Origin: Rubritepida flocculans DSM 14296
GTDB taxonomy: Bacteria > Pseudomonadota > Alphaproteobacteria > Acetobacterales > Acetobacteraceae
Direction: 5' to 3'
Assembly (NCBI RefSeq): GCF_000425365.1
Contig: NZ_AUDH01000001.1
Span: forward strand, 248,001-312,000
DNA length: 64,000 bases
Below are positions 25,355-34,290 of this stretch, piece after piece. The notes below the pieces were generated by a model, which saw only the letters and a list, made by a program, of their open reading frames with translations, was not told the origin of the DNA and did not search any database. Each line of letters opens with the position of its first letter. Position 1 is the first letter of the stretch. A program made the position numbers and the translations under genes.

Positions 25355-25962
25355 GCCTGCCGCCCTTCCGCGCCGTGCTCTTCGACTGCGACGGGGTGCT
25401 CGCCGACAGCGAGGGGCTGGTCAACGCCATCGTGGCGGAGGAGCTGACGGCGCGCGGCTGGCGGATGGACGCGGAACGCGCCCGGGAGGAGTTCCTGGGC
25501 CTCGCCCTGCCCGACATGCTGCCGCGCATCGCCCGCCGCACGGGGCCGCTGCCGCCCGGCTGGGGGGCGGCGCTCTCGGCGCGGATTTCGCGCGAGCTGG
25601 AGGCGCGGCTCGATCCCATTCCCGGCGCGCCCGAGGCGGTGGCGCGGCTCTCGGCGCGGGGCGTGCCGCTCGCCGTCTGCTCCAACTCGGGCCGGGCGGA
25701 GCTGCACATGAAGCTGCGCGTGCTGGGGCTCGCCGGCCAGTTCGCGGGGCGGGTGTTCAGCTTCGAGGATGTGGCGCGCCCCAAGCCCGCGCCCGATCTC
25801 TACCTCGCGGCCGCGGCGGCCTGCGGCGTGCCGCCCGCCGAGTGCCTGGTGGTGGAGGACAGCGCGCCGGGCGTGGTGGCCGGGCTCGCGGCGGGCTGCG
25901 CGGTGGTCTCGCCCGTGGCGGGGCTGGGCGTGCCGGTGATCGCCTTCGCCGATCTGGGCTGA
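25351..25962 (+). CDS. HAD-family hydrolase (phosphoglycolate phosphatase-like)
   Basis: 203 residues from a GTG whose GTGA overlaps the hemH stop. HAD motifs in order: FDCDGVLADSE (nucleophile and acid Asp, motif I), CSNSGR (motif II), KPAPDLY (motif III Lys) and VEDSAPGVVAG (motif IV). The helical cap between motifs I and II places it in subfamily I with phosphoglycolate phosphatase and beta-phosphoglucomutase. The substrate is unknown. Confidence 0.88.
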   Translation: MSLPPFRAVLFDCDGVLADSEGLVNAIVAEELTARGWRMDAERAREEFLGLALPDMLPRIARRTGPLPPGWGAALSARISRELEARLDPIPGAPEAVARLSARGVPLAVCSNSGRAELHMKLRVLGLAGQFAGRVFSFEDVARPKPAPDLYLAAAAACGVPPAECLVVEDSAPGVVAGLAAGCAVVSPVAGLGVPVIAFADLG

Positions 25963-25991
25963 CCCCTGGCGCGCGCGCCGCGCGCGGCCAC

Positions 25992-26282
25992 ATGCCCGGG
26001 TGGAGGCAGCGGATGGAGGCGGCGATGGAGGGCGATCCCAGCGAGGCCGAGGCGGCCGAGCGCCGGGCCCTGCGCCGCGCCGGCGTGGTGCTGGCGGCGA
26101 TGCTGGTCTGCGCAGGGGTCTCGGGCTACGGGGCCTTCGCCATGGGGGCGCCGGCGCTGTTCCTGTTCAGCGGAATCTTTGCGCTGGCGGGCGTGATCGC
26201 CTATGGCGGCGAGCGCTTCCGCGTGGGCTTCGCCCGGCTGCGCCGGCTGCGCGAGGCGAAGGAGCGGCGGGCACGTGGCTGA
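25992..26282 (+). CDS. Small two-helix membrane protein, unknown family
   Basis: 96 residues. An acidic N-terminal segment (MEGDPSEAEAAERRAL) is followed by two hydrophobic helices, VVLAAMLVCAGVSGYGAF and ALFLFSGIFALAGVIAYGG, and a strongly basic tail (RLRRLREAKERRARG). The layout suggests an inner-membrane hairpin with cytoplasmic tails. An internal ATG at residue 8 is an alternative start. I do not recognise the family. Confidence 0.5.
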   Translation: MPGWRQRMEAAMEGDPSEAEAAERRALRRAGVVLAAMLVCAGVSGYGAFAMGAPALFLFSGIFALAGVIAYGGERFRVGFARLRRLREAKERRARG

Positions 26283-26347
26283 CGGGATTCCGCCCCGCCA
26301 TCGCCACAGGGGCGGGCCAGGCTGCGCGCCTGACCTGGAGGCCCGCC

Positions 26348-26707
26348 ATGCCCCGTCTCGTCGCCCTGGCGCTTCTCGGCGCCGCCCTGTCCCTGCCCGC
26401 CGCCGCGCAGGGCTACTGGGATCGTCCCGACCCCGCCTGCGACTTCCCGCCTCCGGCCGCCTCGGCCTGGGGTCCGTGGGATGCGCCGGGATGGGGCGCG
26501 CCATCCTGGGAGCCGCGCCACACGCCCTGGGCCGCGCCCGGCTGGGGCTGGCCGGGCCATCACACCGCGCCGCCGGCCGTGGTGACGCGGCGCGAGCGGC
26601 TCTCCCAGCAGGACGCCCGCGCCTGGTATGGCGAGCCGCGCCAGGCCTGGCACGCGGAGGATGACCGGCGGCACGGCCGCTGGCGCGGTGCGGGGATGTT
26701 CGACTGA
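26348..26707 (+). CDS. Small secreted Trp/Pro/His-rich protein
   Basis: 119 residues. The first 21, MPRLVALALLGAALSLPAAAQ, form a clear Sec signal peptide. The mature chain is unusually rich in Trp, Pro, Gly and His (repeats of WGxPxWGxP type at about 41-76) and ends with a charged tail. No cysteine pairs are available for disulphides, since a single Cys is seen. Function unknown; a periplasmic or envelope role is inferred from the leader only. Confidence 0.5.
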   Translation: MPRLVALALLGAALSLPAAAQGYWDRPDPACDFPPPAASAWGPWDAPGWGAPSWEPRHTPWAAPGWGWPGHHTAPPAVVTRRERLSQQDARAWYGEPRQAWHAEDDRRHGRWRGAGMFD

Positions 26708-26717
26708 AGGCCAGGGT

Positions 26718-29303
26718 TCAGAACCGCCGGAGCAGCCGGTCTATGTAATCCAGCTCCTCGGCCGGGCGTTCGCGTTCCGCGCCGCGGCGGCGGAGTTCCT
26801 CCTGCAGGCGGCGGGTGCGGAGCAGCTCCGCCTCCTCCGGTACGCGGGTGTCGCTGCCCTGGTCGGCGTTGCCGGTGTTCTCGCGGGGGCGGCGGCCGAG
26901 CGGGTCGCGGCCCTCGCCGAGCTGCTGCTCGCCATCCATGCCCTCGCCGCCCATTTCGAACTCGCCGTCGCTCGGCTCATCGGCCTCGCCCTCGCCCTCG
27001 CCGGCGCCCTGGCCGAACTGGCGCTGCATCTGCTGGGCCATCTGGCGGCCGCCCTCCTGCAGGCGGCGCATGGCTTCCTGCTGGGCGGGGCGGGCGTCGC
27101 GGCCCTCGGCGAGCGCCTCCTGGGCCTCGCGCATCGCCTGGTCGGCACGGCCGAGCGCCTCGGGCACCTCGCCCGTGAGGTCGCCGTGCTGCTGCATCAG
27201 CTCGCCCAGCGCGCGGCGCAGGGCGCGCTGGCGGCGGGCCTCGGCCTGGCGGTCGCGGGCGGCCTGCTGCTCCGCCTGCTCGCGCGCCTCGGGGGAGGGC
27301 TGGGGCGCGGCCTGGGGCGCGCCGAAGGGGGCGTTGGGCGGGCGCTGGCTCCAGGGCTGCTGCTGGCTGCGGCGCTCCTGTGCGCGGCGCTGTTCCTCGG
27401 CCTCGGCGCGGCGCTGGGCCTGGTCCAGCAGCTCGGCCTGGCGGCGCACCATGTCCTGCACCGCGCCCATCTGCTGCTGGCCCCGCTGGCGCTGCTGCTG
27501 GCGCTCGGGCGTCTCGCCGCGGGCGATGCGGCCCTCCTGCAGGGCGCGCAGCATCTCCTCGAGCTCGGCCAGCTCGCGCCGGGCGTCCTCCATGCGGTTC
27601 TGGCGCGCCGCCTCCTCCATGCGGCGGGTGCGGCGGTCCATGTCGCGCTGGTCCATCATGCGCTGCTGCGGGTCATAGGGCAGCGCCTCGGCGTTCTCGC
27701 GCTGCAGCCGTTCGGCCAGGGCCTCCAGATGGCGGCGGATGGCCTCGCGGAGCTGCTCGATGCGGCGTTGCAGCTCCTCGCGCTGGCGTTCGTCGCCGGG
27801 GTTGCGCTCGGCCTCGTTCATCGCCTCGCGGAGCTGGCGCTGCGCCTCGGCCAGCGCGCGGGCGGTGCGGCCGTCGCGCCCCTCCTCCAGCGCCAGGGCG
27901 GCTTCCCAGAGAAGCTCCTGCACCTCGGGCACCGCCTCGGCGCGGCGGTCGCGCAGCAGCATGCCGCGGGCCACGCGCAGGGCGAGCAGCGTGGCAACGT
28001 CATGCTCGAAGGCGTCGGGCTCGGCGGCGATGGCGTCCAGCGCGCGCAGGGCGGGGGGGCGGGCGTTGGGGTCGCGCGAGAGGCCCTTGCGCACCTCGAT
28101 CATGGCGCGCGCGACGGGGTGGTTGAAGCTGCGCTCGGGCAGGTCGAGCGTCACGGTTTCCGACACGCCCTCCTGTTCCGCCCCGTCGCGCGCGACGAGG
28201 CGGATGCGCACGGGCAGCCCCGCCCAGGGATGGGCCGAGAAATCCGGCTGGGCGAGGCCGCGCGCCTGGCGCGGCTTGGCGCCCGGCAGCGGGAGTTCGA
28301 GCAGGATGGGCGCTGCCTCCGGCCGGGTGTCGAGGCGCAGCTCCGCGCGCAGGCGGAGGAGGCCCCAGTCGTCCTCCGCGCGCCAGGGCAGGCGGATGGC
28401 GAGGCCGCGCGGCGCGCGCGCGGGGGTCTCGGTGAAGGCGGCGATGGGCGGCGCATCGGCCTGCACGGCGATCTGCCAGGCCACCACCTCGCGCCCCTCG
28501 CGGCGGATGGCGATGCGCGCGCCTTCGGAGAGGGTGGCGCGGGCGGCGTGGCTGCCGCCGCCCAGCGCCTCGAAGCCGGCGGCGCCGAGGCCGGTGAGTT
28601 CGGGCGGCGCGGCCCCGCCGCCCGAGAGGGCGATCTGGATCTGGCTGCCTGCGGGCACGGTGGCCGCCCCGCCCTGGGCGGGCAGGAAGACCGGCGGCGC
28701 GCCCGTGTAGGCGGGCGGCGTGATCCAGGCCTCCACGCGCAGCGGCGCGGCCGGGGGCGCCGCGGCGAAGTGCGGCGTGAGGGCGCGGGCCAGCAGGCCC
28801 GGCGCATCCGCCCCGGCGACGCCGAGCGCCGCGGCCAGCGCCACCAGCAGCCCCCCGCGCAGCGCGCGCGGATCGCGCGCGGCGAGGCCGGGGCGCGGCG
28901 GGCCCACGCGCAGCCGCTCGATCAGCCGCGCCATGCGCGCCTGGTGCGCGCGCCACAGCGCGAGCCCGGCCGGATCCTTCGTCGCCGGCGCGTCCTGCAG
29001 CGCGGCCAGCGGCCGGTGCGCGAGGCCGGAGGCGCGTTCCAGCCGCCGGTCCACCGCGCCCGGCTGCGGGCGGCGGAAGCCGCGCGCCCCTTCGCGCAGC
29101 GCGGCCAGCAGCGCGGCGGCGAAACCGGCGAGGGCCAGCAGATGCGCCCAGCCCGGCAGCAGCGCCGGCAGGCCGAGCAGGGCGAAGACGAGGAAGGCCC
29201 CGAGCACGCCCAGCGCGGGCCAGGCGGCGGGCCAGGCCGCCTCCCACCACAGGGCGGCCCGGGCCAGGGCGCGCTTGCGGGCGAGGGAGGCGGGCTCGGT
29301 CAT
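26718..29303 (-). CDS. TIGR02302 / DUF4175 family large membrane-anchored protein
   Basis: 861 residues. N-terminal membrane segments lie at about 25-70 and 150-170. A beta-rich domain follows, with the tell-tale VEAWITPPAYTGAPPVFL near residue 190. The C-terminal half is a long Gln/Arg/Glu-rich coiled-coil stretch with many low-complexity runs. TIGR02302 proteins are known from alphaproteobacteria, often right after lysA, as here (4 bases downstream). Function is not established; an envelope role is inferred from topology. Confidence 0.87.
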   Translation of the reverse strand: MTEPASLARKRALARAALWWEAAWPAAWPALGVLGAFLVFALLGLPALLPGWAHLLALAGFAAALLAALREGARGFRRPQPGAVDRRLERASGLAHRPLAALQDAPATKDPAGLALWRAHQARMARLIERLRVGPPRPGLAARDPRALRGGLLVALAAALGVAGADAPGLLARALTPHFAAAPPAAPLRVEAWITPPAYTGAPPVFLPAQGGAATVPAGSQIQIALSGGGAAPPELTGLGAAGFEALGGGSHAARATLSEGARIAIRREGREVVAWQIAVQADAPPIAAFTETPARAPRGLAIRLPWRAEDDWGLLRLRAELRLDTRPEAAPILLELPLPGAKPRQARGLAQPDFSAHPWAGLPVRIRLVARDGAEQEGVSETVTLDLPERSFNHPVARAMIEVRKGLSRDPNARPPALRALDAIAAEPDAFEHDVATLLALRVARGMLLRDRRAEAVPEVQELLWEAALALEEGRDGRTARALAEAQRQLREAMNEAERNPGDERQREELQRRIEQLREAIRRHLEALAERLQRENAEALPYDPQQRMMDQRDMDRRTRRMEEAARQNRMEDARRELAELEEMLRALQEGRIARGETPERQQQRQRGQQQMGAVQDMVRRQAELLDQAQRRAEAEEQRRAQERRSQQQPWSQRPPNAPFGAPQAAPQPSPEAREQAEQQAARDRQAEARRQRALRRALGELMQQHGDLTGEVPEALGRADQAMREAQEALAEGRDARPAQQEAMRRLQEGGRQMAQQMQRQFGQGAGEGEGEADEPSDGEFEMGGEGMDGEQQLGEGRDPLGRRPRENTGNADQGSDTRVPEEAELLRTRRLQEELRRRGAERERPAEELDYIDRLLRRF

Positions 29304-29307
29304 CGCA

Positions 29308-30657
29308 TCAGGTCACCCAGTCGGCCGAGGAGGCGGGGATCCGCTGCCCGGCCAGCAGCGCGGCGTGGCTCTGCCGCTCGCGGATCACGGCGAAGCGCGC
29401 CCCTTCCACCATCACCTCGGCGGCCAGGGGCCGGGCGTTGTAGGTGCTGCTCATGGAGGCACCGTAGGCCCCCGCGTCGAGGAACGCCACGAGAGAGTGG
29501 GGCGGCAGGGGCGGCAGCATCCGCCCGCGGGCGAAGGTGTCGCTGCTTTCGCAGACAGGGCCGACCACGTCTGCCGCCGAAAGCGGCGCGCGGAAGGCGG
29601 CGGGCGAGACGGGGAGGATGCCGTGCCACGCCTCGTACATGGCCGGGCGCAGCAGCTCCGTCATCGCCGCGTCGAGGATCACGAAGCGGCGGCCGAGGCC
29701 CTGCTTCTCGATGATCACCTCGCTCAGCAGCACCCCGGCGGGGCCGCAGATCCAGCGGCCCGGCTCGAGCATCAGCGCGAGGTCGAGCCCGCCCAGCCCG
29801 GCCTTGATCGCCCCCGCCAGCGCCTCGGGCGAGGCGGGGCTCTCGTCGCGGTAGGAGATGCCGAGGCCGCCGCCGCAATCCACCCGCCGCACCGGGTGGC
29901 CCACCGCGCGCAGCGCGCGCACCAGCTCGCCCAGGCGGCGGTAGGCGGCGGCGTAGGAGGCCACACCCTGCGTGATCTGGCTGCCGATGTGCACGGCGAG
30001 CCCCACGGGTTCGAGGCCGGGCAGCGCGCACATGCGGGCATAGAGCGCGGGCGCGAGCGCGATGGGCACGCCGAACTTGTTCTCGGTCAGCCCCGTGGTG
30101 ATCTTGGCGTGGGTGCGCGCGTCCACGTCCGGGTTCACGCGCAGGGCGCAGCGGGCGCGGCGGCCGAGGCCCTGGGCGACCGCGCTCAGCATCTCCGCCT
30201 CCTCCGCGCTCTCGACGTTGATCTGGAGGATGTCCTCCTCCAGCGCGAGGCGCATCTCGCGCGCCGTCTTCCCCACGCCGGAGAAGACGATGCCCGAGGC
30301 CGGAACCCCCGCCGCGCGGGCGGCCAGCAGCTCGCCCTCGCTGACCACATCCGCGCCCAGCCCCTCGCGCGCCAGCAGGTTCACGACCGCGAGCGAGGGG
30401 TTGGCCTTGGTGGCGAAATGGATGGAGGCCGCGAGCCCCGCCTCGGCGAGGGCGCGCTTCAGCGCCCCGGCGCGGCGGCGCAGCGTGGTGGCGGAATAGA
30501 CCCAGGTCGGCGTGCCCACCGCCGCGGCGATGCGGGCGAGCGGCACATCCTCCATGGCGAGCCCCGCGAGCGGGTCCATGGAGAGGGCGGGGCGGCGGGC
30601 GAGGAGCTCGTCGAAGCCGGGGTCGGGGCTGTCGAGGGCGGGTGCGGGCGCGGGCAT
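29308..30657 (-). CDS. lysA: Diaminopimelate decarboxylase
   Basis: 449 residues. The PLP lysine is in ASIHFATKANPS. The glycine-rich phosphate-binding region VDCGGGLGISY and the second-domain active-site Cys in VGPVCESSDTFARG are present, with the tail tyrosine in DAGAYGASMSSTYNARP. The enzyme makes L-lysine from meso-diaminopimelate, the last step of the pathway. The first 25 residues are outside the conserved fold. It is co-directional with, and 4 bases from, the TIGR02302 gene, a known alphaproteobacterial pairing. Confidence 0.95.
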   Translation of the reverse strand: MPAPAPALDSPDPGFDELLARRPALSMDPLAGLAMEDVPLARIAAAVGTPTWVYSATTLRRRAGALKRALAEAGLAASIHFATKANPSLAVVNLLAREGLGADVVSEGELLAARAAGVPASGIVFSGVGKTAREMRLALEEDILQINVESAEEAEMLSAVAQGLGRRARCALRVNPDVDARTHAKITTGLTENKFGVPIALAPALYARMCALPGLEPVGLAVHIGSQITQGVASYAAAYRRLGELVRALRAVGHPVRRVDCGGGLGISYRDESPASPEALAGAIKAGLGGLDLALMLEPGRWICGPAGVLLSEVIIEKQGLGRRFVILDAAMTELLRPAMYEAWHGILPVSPAAFRAPLSAADVVGPVCESSDTFARGRMLPPLPPHSLVAFLDAGAYGASMSSTYNARPLAAEVMVEGARFAVIRERQSHAALLAGQRIPASSADWVT

Positions 30658-30702
30658 CCCGTCAGATAAGGGAGGGGGCGGCCGCGCAACAAGCCGCGCC
30701 CC

Positions 30703-31215
30703 CTACCAGGCGCGGTCGGGGATCACCCAGGGCAGGTCCGTGTCCCCCGGCGCGGCGCCGAGGCGGGTGAGCATGGCGTGGGCCTGGCCGCGATGGTGCG
30801 TCTGGTGGTTGAACATGTGCGCGACGCAGAGCCAGCGCGGCTTCGTCATCTCGCGCCGCGCGGCCCCGCTGAACCAGGTGAGCTCGCCCTCCAGATCGCG
30901 CGGCGAGAGCGCCGCGGCCCAGGCCTCGATGCGCGCGTCGTCCTCGGCGCGGGCGGCGCTGAGCGTGGTCCAGTCCTCGATCATACGCGGGCTCTCGGGG
31001 ATGCCCTGGCTCGGCCGCTCCCAGCCGGCGAAGCGGTGCATCCAGACGCGATCGCCCCAGAGGATGTGGCAGAGCGTGCCGTGCAGCGAGTTGAAGAAGC
31101 CGCCGAGGTCGAGCCGCCGGGCGGCATCCTCCAGCGCGCCGGCGCAGCGGTAGAGGCGGCGGTTCATCTCGCTGTTGTAGGCCGCCATGGCGCGGCAATA
31201 GGCCGGGGTGATCAA
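30703..31215 (-). CDS. DinB-family protein, probable TTG start
   Basis: 170 residues from a TTG at 31213-31215 whose TTGA overlaps the acetyltransferase stop; AAGGAG lies about 13 bases upstream. Alternatively it starts at ATG 31188 (161 residues). The four-helix DinB fold is suggested by SLHGTLCHILWGDRVWMHRF and AHMFNHQTHHRGQAH, which supply the three metal-binding His. DinB-like proteins are metal-dependent, with a range of roles including thiol transferase chemistry. The reaction is unknown. Confidence 0.8.
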   Translation of the reverse strand: MITPAYCRAMAAYNSEMNRRLYRCAGALEDAARRLDLGGFFNSLHGTLCHILWGDRVWMHRFAGWERPSQGIPESPRMIEDWTTLSAARAEDDARIEAWAAALSPRDLEGELTWFSGAARREMTKPRWLCVAHMFNHQTHHRGQAHAMLTRLGAAPGDTDLPWVIPDRAW

Positions 31216-32207
31216 GCCATGGGCTCCTTCCAGAAGAACACGGTGGCGTGGGGCGCGCCGGTCTCGTCCAGCGCGAAGCCCGGAATCTCGCCCGCGCGCC
31301 GCCAGCCGAGGCGGGTGTAGAGCCGTTCTGCCGCGTCGCCCTTGCGGGTGTCCAGCACCAGCAGGCGGCGGCCGAGGCGGTGGGCGGCCTGCTCGGCGCG
31401 GCGCATCAGCGCCTCGCCCACGCCCTTGCGGCGATGCGCGGGATCCACCAGCAGCTTCGCCACATCGGCGCGGTGGCTCTGGTTCTCCGGCATGTCGAGC
31501 TGGAGCTGCACGGTGCCGACCAGCGCGCCATCGCACCAGGCGGCGAGCAGCAGCGCGTGGTTCTGCGCCACCTCGGCGCTGACCTTCTTCCAGAAGGCGC
31601 GCGCGCGCTCCTTCGCCAGCGGCCTGAGGAAGGAGACGCTCGCCCCCGCCTCCACGCAGGCGATCAGGATCTCGGAGAGGCGGCGCTCGGCGCTGGCGGC
31701 CGCGGCGGCGTCCAGCGCCTCCACCACCAGGCCGCGGGCGGGCTTGGCGTAGCGGAACTCGAGGGATTTCGAGAGGTCGTCCAGGATGCGGATGGCGCCC
31801 TGCCGCACATAGCCGGCCTTTTCGTAGAAGGCGTGCGCGGCCTCGAAGCGCGTGTCGGTCCAGAGGACGAGGCGCTGCGCCCCCTCGGCGCGGGCATGCG
31901 CCTCGGCCGCGCCGAGCAGCGCCTGGGCGAGGCCCGTGCCGCGCGCCTCCCGCGCCACGTAGAGGCGGCAGATCTCGAAGGCTCCGTCCTCGCGCATCGG
32001 GCGGGTGGCGACCATGCCGCGCCCCTGCGCCTCCAGCCAGATCCGCCCGCCGAGCCGCGCGAAATGCGTGGCCAGCGCGCGCAGCTCCGGCAGCTCGGCG
32101 TCCACGTCGAAGACGATGCCGGGATACTCGGCCCAGGCGGAGCCGATCAGGCGGATGTAGGTCTCGGCGTCGGCGTCGGTGCCGGGGCGCAGGGCGAACT
32201 CGCTCAT
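31212..32207 (-). CDS. Tandem GNAT acetyltransferase (two domains)
   Basis: 331 residues forming two GNAT units. The first is at about 1-155, with acetyl-CoA loop VAREARGTGLAQALL and FYEKAGY. The second is at about 165-331, with the loop VDPAHRRKGVGEALM and LYTRLGW. Both loops keep the Q/R-x-x-G-x-G/A pattern, so both may bind acetyl-CoA. The second unit resembles small N-acetyltransferases. The stop overlaps the start of the DinB-like gene. Substrates unknown. Confidence 0.85.
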   Translation of the reverse strand: MSEFALRPGTDADAETYIRLIGSAWAEYPGIVFDVDAELPELRALATHFARLGGRIWLEAQGRGMVATRPMREDGAFEICRLYVAREARGTGLAQALLGAAEAHARAEGAQRLVLWTDTRFEAAHAFYEKAGYVRQGAIRILDDLSKSLEFRYAKPARGLVVEALDAAAAASAERRLSEILIACVEAGASVSFLRPLAKERARAFWKKVSAEVAQNHALLLAAWCDGALVGTVQLQLDMPENQSHRADVAKLLVDPAHRRKGVGEALMRRAEQAAHRLGRRLLVLDTRKGDAAERLYTRLGWRRAGEIPGFALDETGAPHATVFFWKEPMA

Positions 32208-32329
32208 CGCGGGCAGAGTGCCGCCGCGCGCGCGGCGCGTCCATGCGGGGGCGGGGCATGGGCGGGCGGCGGCGGGGCTGCTAGCCTCGCGTGCCGGCGG
32301 CCGCCGGGTTCGACTCGCGAGAGGGCGGA

Positions 32330-32410
32330 GCGGCCGCTGGCAAGAGTTCCAGGCGCGCAGCCGCCGCACCGGCCCTGCGCGCGAGACGGGCGGCGCGGCG
32401 CGCCGCCCGG
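32330..32410 (-). repeat. Dispersed intergenic repeat, copy 4 (short)
   Basis: On the plus strand it begins GCGGCCGCTGG (32330-32340), continues GGCGCGCAGCCGCC, then CCCTGCGCGCGAGACGGG. Reverse-complemented this aligns with copy 1, but the central hairpin block is deleted. It lies in the 231-base gap between the divergent acetyltransferase and aldolase genes, just upstream of the aldolase ribosome-binding site. The rest of that gap (32208-32329) shows nothing else I can name. Confidence 0.6.
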
Positions 32411-32438
32411 ATGGGTTCCCAGGCAAGGAGGAAGCGCG

Positions 32439-33209
32439 GTGCCGAACAGGGTCAAGGAAGCGTGGCAGGCGGGCAAGGCGGTGGTGAATGGCTGGCTGGC
32501 CATTCCCAACGCCTTCACGGCGGAGCTCTACAGCCAGTGCGGCTGGGACAGCGTGACGGTGGACATGCAGCACGGCGTGCAGGACTACCTCTCCTGCGTG
32601 GCGTGCTTCCAGGGCATCGCCGCCTCGGGCTCGGGAGCCACGCCCATGGTGCGCGTGCCGTGGAACGAGCCGGGCATCATCGGCAAGGTGCTGGACGCGG
32701 GAGCCTATGGCGTGATCTGCCCCATGGTGAACACGCCGGCCGAGGCGGCGGCGCTGGTGCAGTACAGCAAGTATCCGCCGCGCGGCACGCGCTCCAACGG
32801 GCCCATCCGGGCGGGGGCCTATGGCAGCGCCGGCGCCTATCAGCAGACGGCGAACGACGAGATCCTCGTCATCCCCATGATCGAGACGAAGCAGGCGGTG
32901 GAGAACATCGAGGCCATCCTCGACGTGCCGGGCATCGACGGCATCTACATCGGCCCCTCGGACCTCTCCTTCAGCTACGGGCTGACGCCGAAGCTGGACG
33001 TGGAGGACCCCTTCATCCTCGGCATCTACGAGAAGCTGCTGAAGGAGACGGGAAGGCGCGGCATCGCGGCGGGGCTGCACAACGGCACGCCGGAATACGC
33101 GCAGCGGATGATCGGGATGGGCTTCAAGCTCGTCACCATCGCCAACGAGGTGGGGCTGATGGTGGCGGCGGCGAAGAACGCCGTGAAGGTGGCGCGCGGC
33201 GGGGGCTGA
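32439..33209 (+). CDS. HpcH/HpaI-type aldolase (class II pyruvate-dependent)
   Basis: 256 residues from a GTG at 32439, with AAGGAGG 7 bases upstream. Family motifs: catalytic DMQHG in VTVDMQHGVQDY, metal and substrate residues in VRVPWNEPGIIGKVLDAGA and GVICPMVNTPAEA, metal-binding Glu in IPMIETKQAVENI, and YIGPSDLS. The reaction would be reversible aldol cleavage giving pyruvate, as in 4-hydroxy-2-oxoacid or 2-keto-3-deoxy sugar acid aldolases. It lies near a SuyAB/altronate-dehydratase-like pair but is not in the same operon. Confidence 0.88.
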   Translation: MPNRVKEAWQAGKAVVNGWLAIPNAFTAELYSQCGWDSVTVDMQHGVQDYLSCVACFQGIAASGSGATPMVRVPWNEPGIIGKVLDAGAYGVICPMVNTPAEAAALVQYSKYPPRGTRSNGPIRAGAYGSAGAYQQTANDEILVIPMIETKQAVENIEAILDVPGIDGIYIGPSDLSFSYGLTPKLDVEDPFILGIYEKLLKETGRRGIAAGLHNGTPEYAQRMIGMGFKLVTIANEVGLMVAAAKNAVKVARGGG

Positions 33210-33228
33210 TGCGGCCGGCGGCGGGGCG

Positions 33229-34134
33229 TCAGCGCGCGGGCCGGCGGCCGAAGCGCGCGCGCAGCCCCGCCACCAGCGCGTCATAGACGAGGCGCAGCCG
33301 GCGGGAGTGCCGCATGTCCGGGTGCGCGGCGACCCAGACGGGAAAACGCTCCAGCACCCAGCCGGGGAGGACGCGCAGCAGCCCGCTCTCCTCCTCCGCC
33401 TCCACGATCGGCAGCGCGCCGATGCCGATGCCCGCGCGCAGCGCGCCCTGTTGCGAGAGGCGGCTGTCGGTGCGGAAGACGAAGCGCGCCTTCATCTCGC
33501 GCAGCCCCAGCCGTTCGACCAGCGCGAGGCCCACGGCCTCCGCATCGGGGCCGATGAGGCGATGATCCGCCAGGGCCCGGCGATCAGCGGGCAGGCCATG
33601 GCGGGCGGCGTAGGCCCGGGCCGCATAGAGGCCGATCTCCAGGCTGCCGACGCGCTGGGCGATCAGCCCCTCCTGCCCGGGCCGGGCAAGGCGTACCGCG
33701 ATGTCGGCGTCGCGGCGGATCAGGTTCTCGGTCTGGTTGGTGGCGGAGAGTTCGATGTCGATCTCGGGATGCTCTGCCATCAGCCCGGCGAGAAGCGGCG
33801 GGATGGCGGTGGGGCCGAGGGATTCGGGCACGGTGACGCGCACCGTGCCGGCGGCGGTCTCGACATGCGTCAGCAGGGCGGCGGCGAGGCGGCTGCCGGC
33901 CTCGTCCATGGCCCGGGCGTGCTCGGCCAGGGCCAGGGCGCGGGGGGTGGGGCGCAGCCCCTTGGGCAGCCGGTCGAACAGCGCCTCGCCCACCTGCTCC
34001 TCCAGGGCGCGGATTTGCCGGCCGAGGGTGGGCTGGGTCTGGCCCAGGGCACGGGCGGCGGCGGAGAGGCTGCCCAGGCCGAGCACCGCGATGAAGGCGC
34101 GCAGCAGGCTCCAATCCAGGTCGCGGTCGCTCAT
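33229..34134 (-). CDS. LysR-type transcriptional regulator
   Basis: 301 residues. An N-terminal winged helix-turn-helix (about 8-66, SLSAAARALGQTQPTLGRQIRALEEQ region) is followed by a substrate-binding domain from about 95 (VRVTVPESLG...). It converges on the HpaI-type aldolase gene (20 bases between stops) and is divergent from a small secreted-protein gene. Its targets are unknown. Confidence 0.88.
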   Translation of the reverse strand: MSDRDLDWSLLRAFIAVLGLGSLSAAARALGQTQPTLGRQIRALEEQVGEALFDRLPKGLRPTPRALALAEHARAMDEAGSRLAAALLTHVETAAGTVRVTVPESLGPTAIPPLLAGLMAEHPEIDIELSATNQTENLIRRDADIAVRLARPGQEGLIAQRVGSLEIGLYAARAYAARHGLPADRRALADHRLIGPDAEAVGLALVERLGLREMKARFVFRTDSRLSQQGALRAGIGIGALPIVEAEEESGLLRVLPGWVLERFPVWVAAHPDMRHSRRLRLVYDALVAGLRARFGRRPAR

Positions 34135-34290
34135 GGCGTGCAGTCTGGCAGAACCAACCCCCGGTTGGCCATGCATCCGTGCATGGCCGGTGAAGGGGTT
34201 TGCGGAATGTCGCGCGGGGGGCAGCGGGCGCATCTCCAGCGCACCGGGAGCGGGCATGGGGCCCGCCCCGACGACGAACAGGAGCCTGTC

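Noticed and set aside
26628-29714. A 1028-codon open frame on the plus strand opposite the TIGR02302 gene
   Set aside because: Low-complexity Ala/Gly/Leu/His composition with no domain; it is the GC-driven shadow of the recognised minus-strand gene. Similar long shadows at 1878-3794, 4740-7004, 14265-15869 and 40314-42158 are rejected for the same reason.
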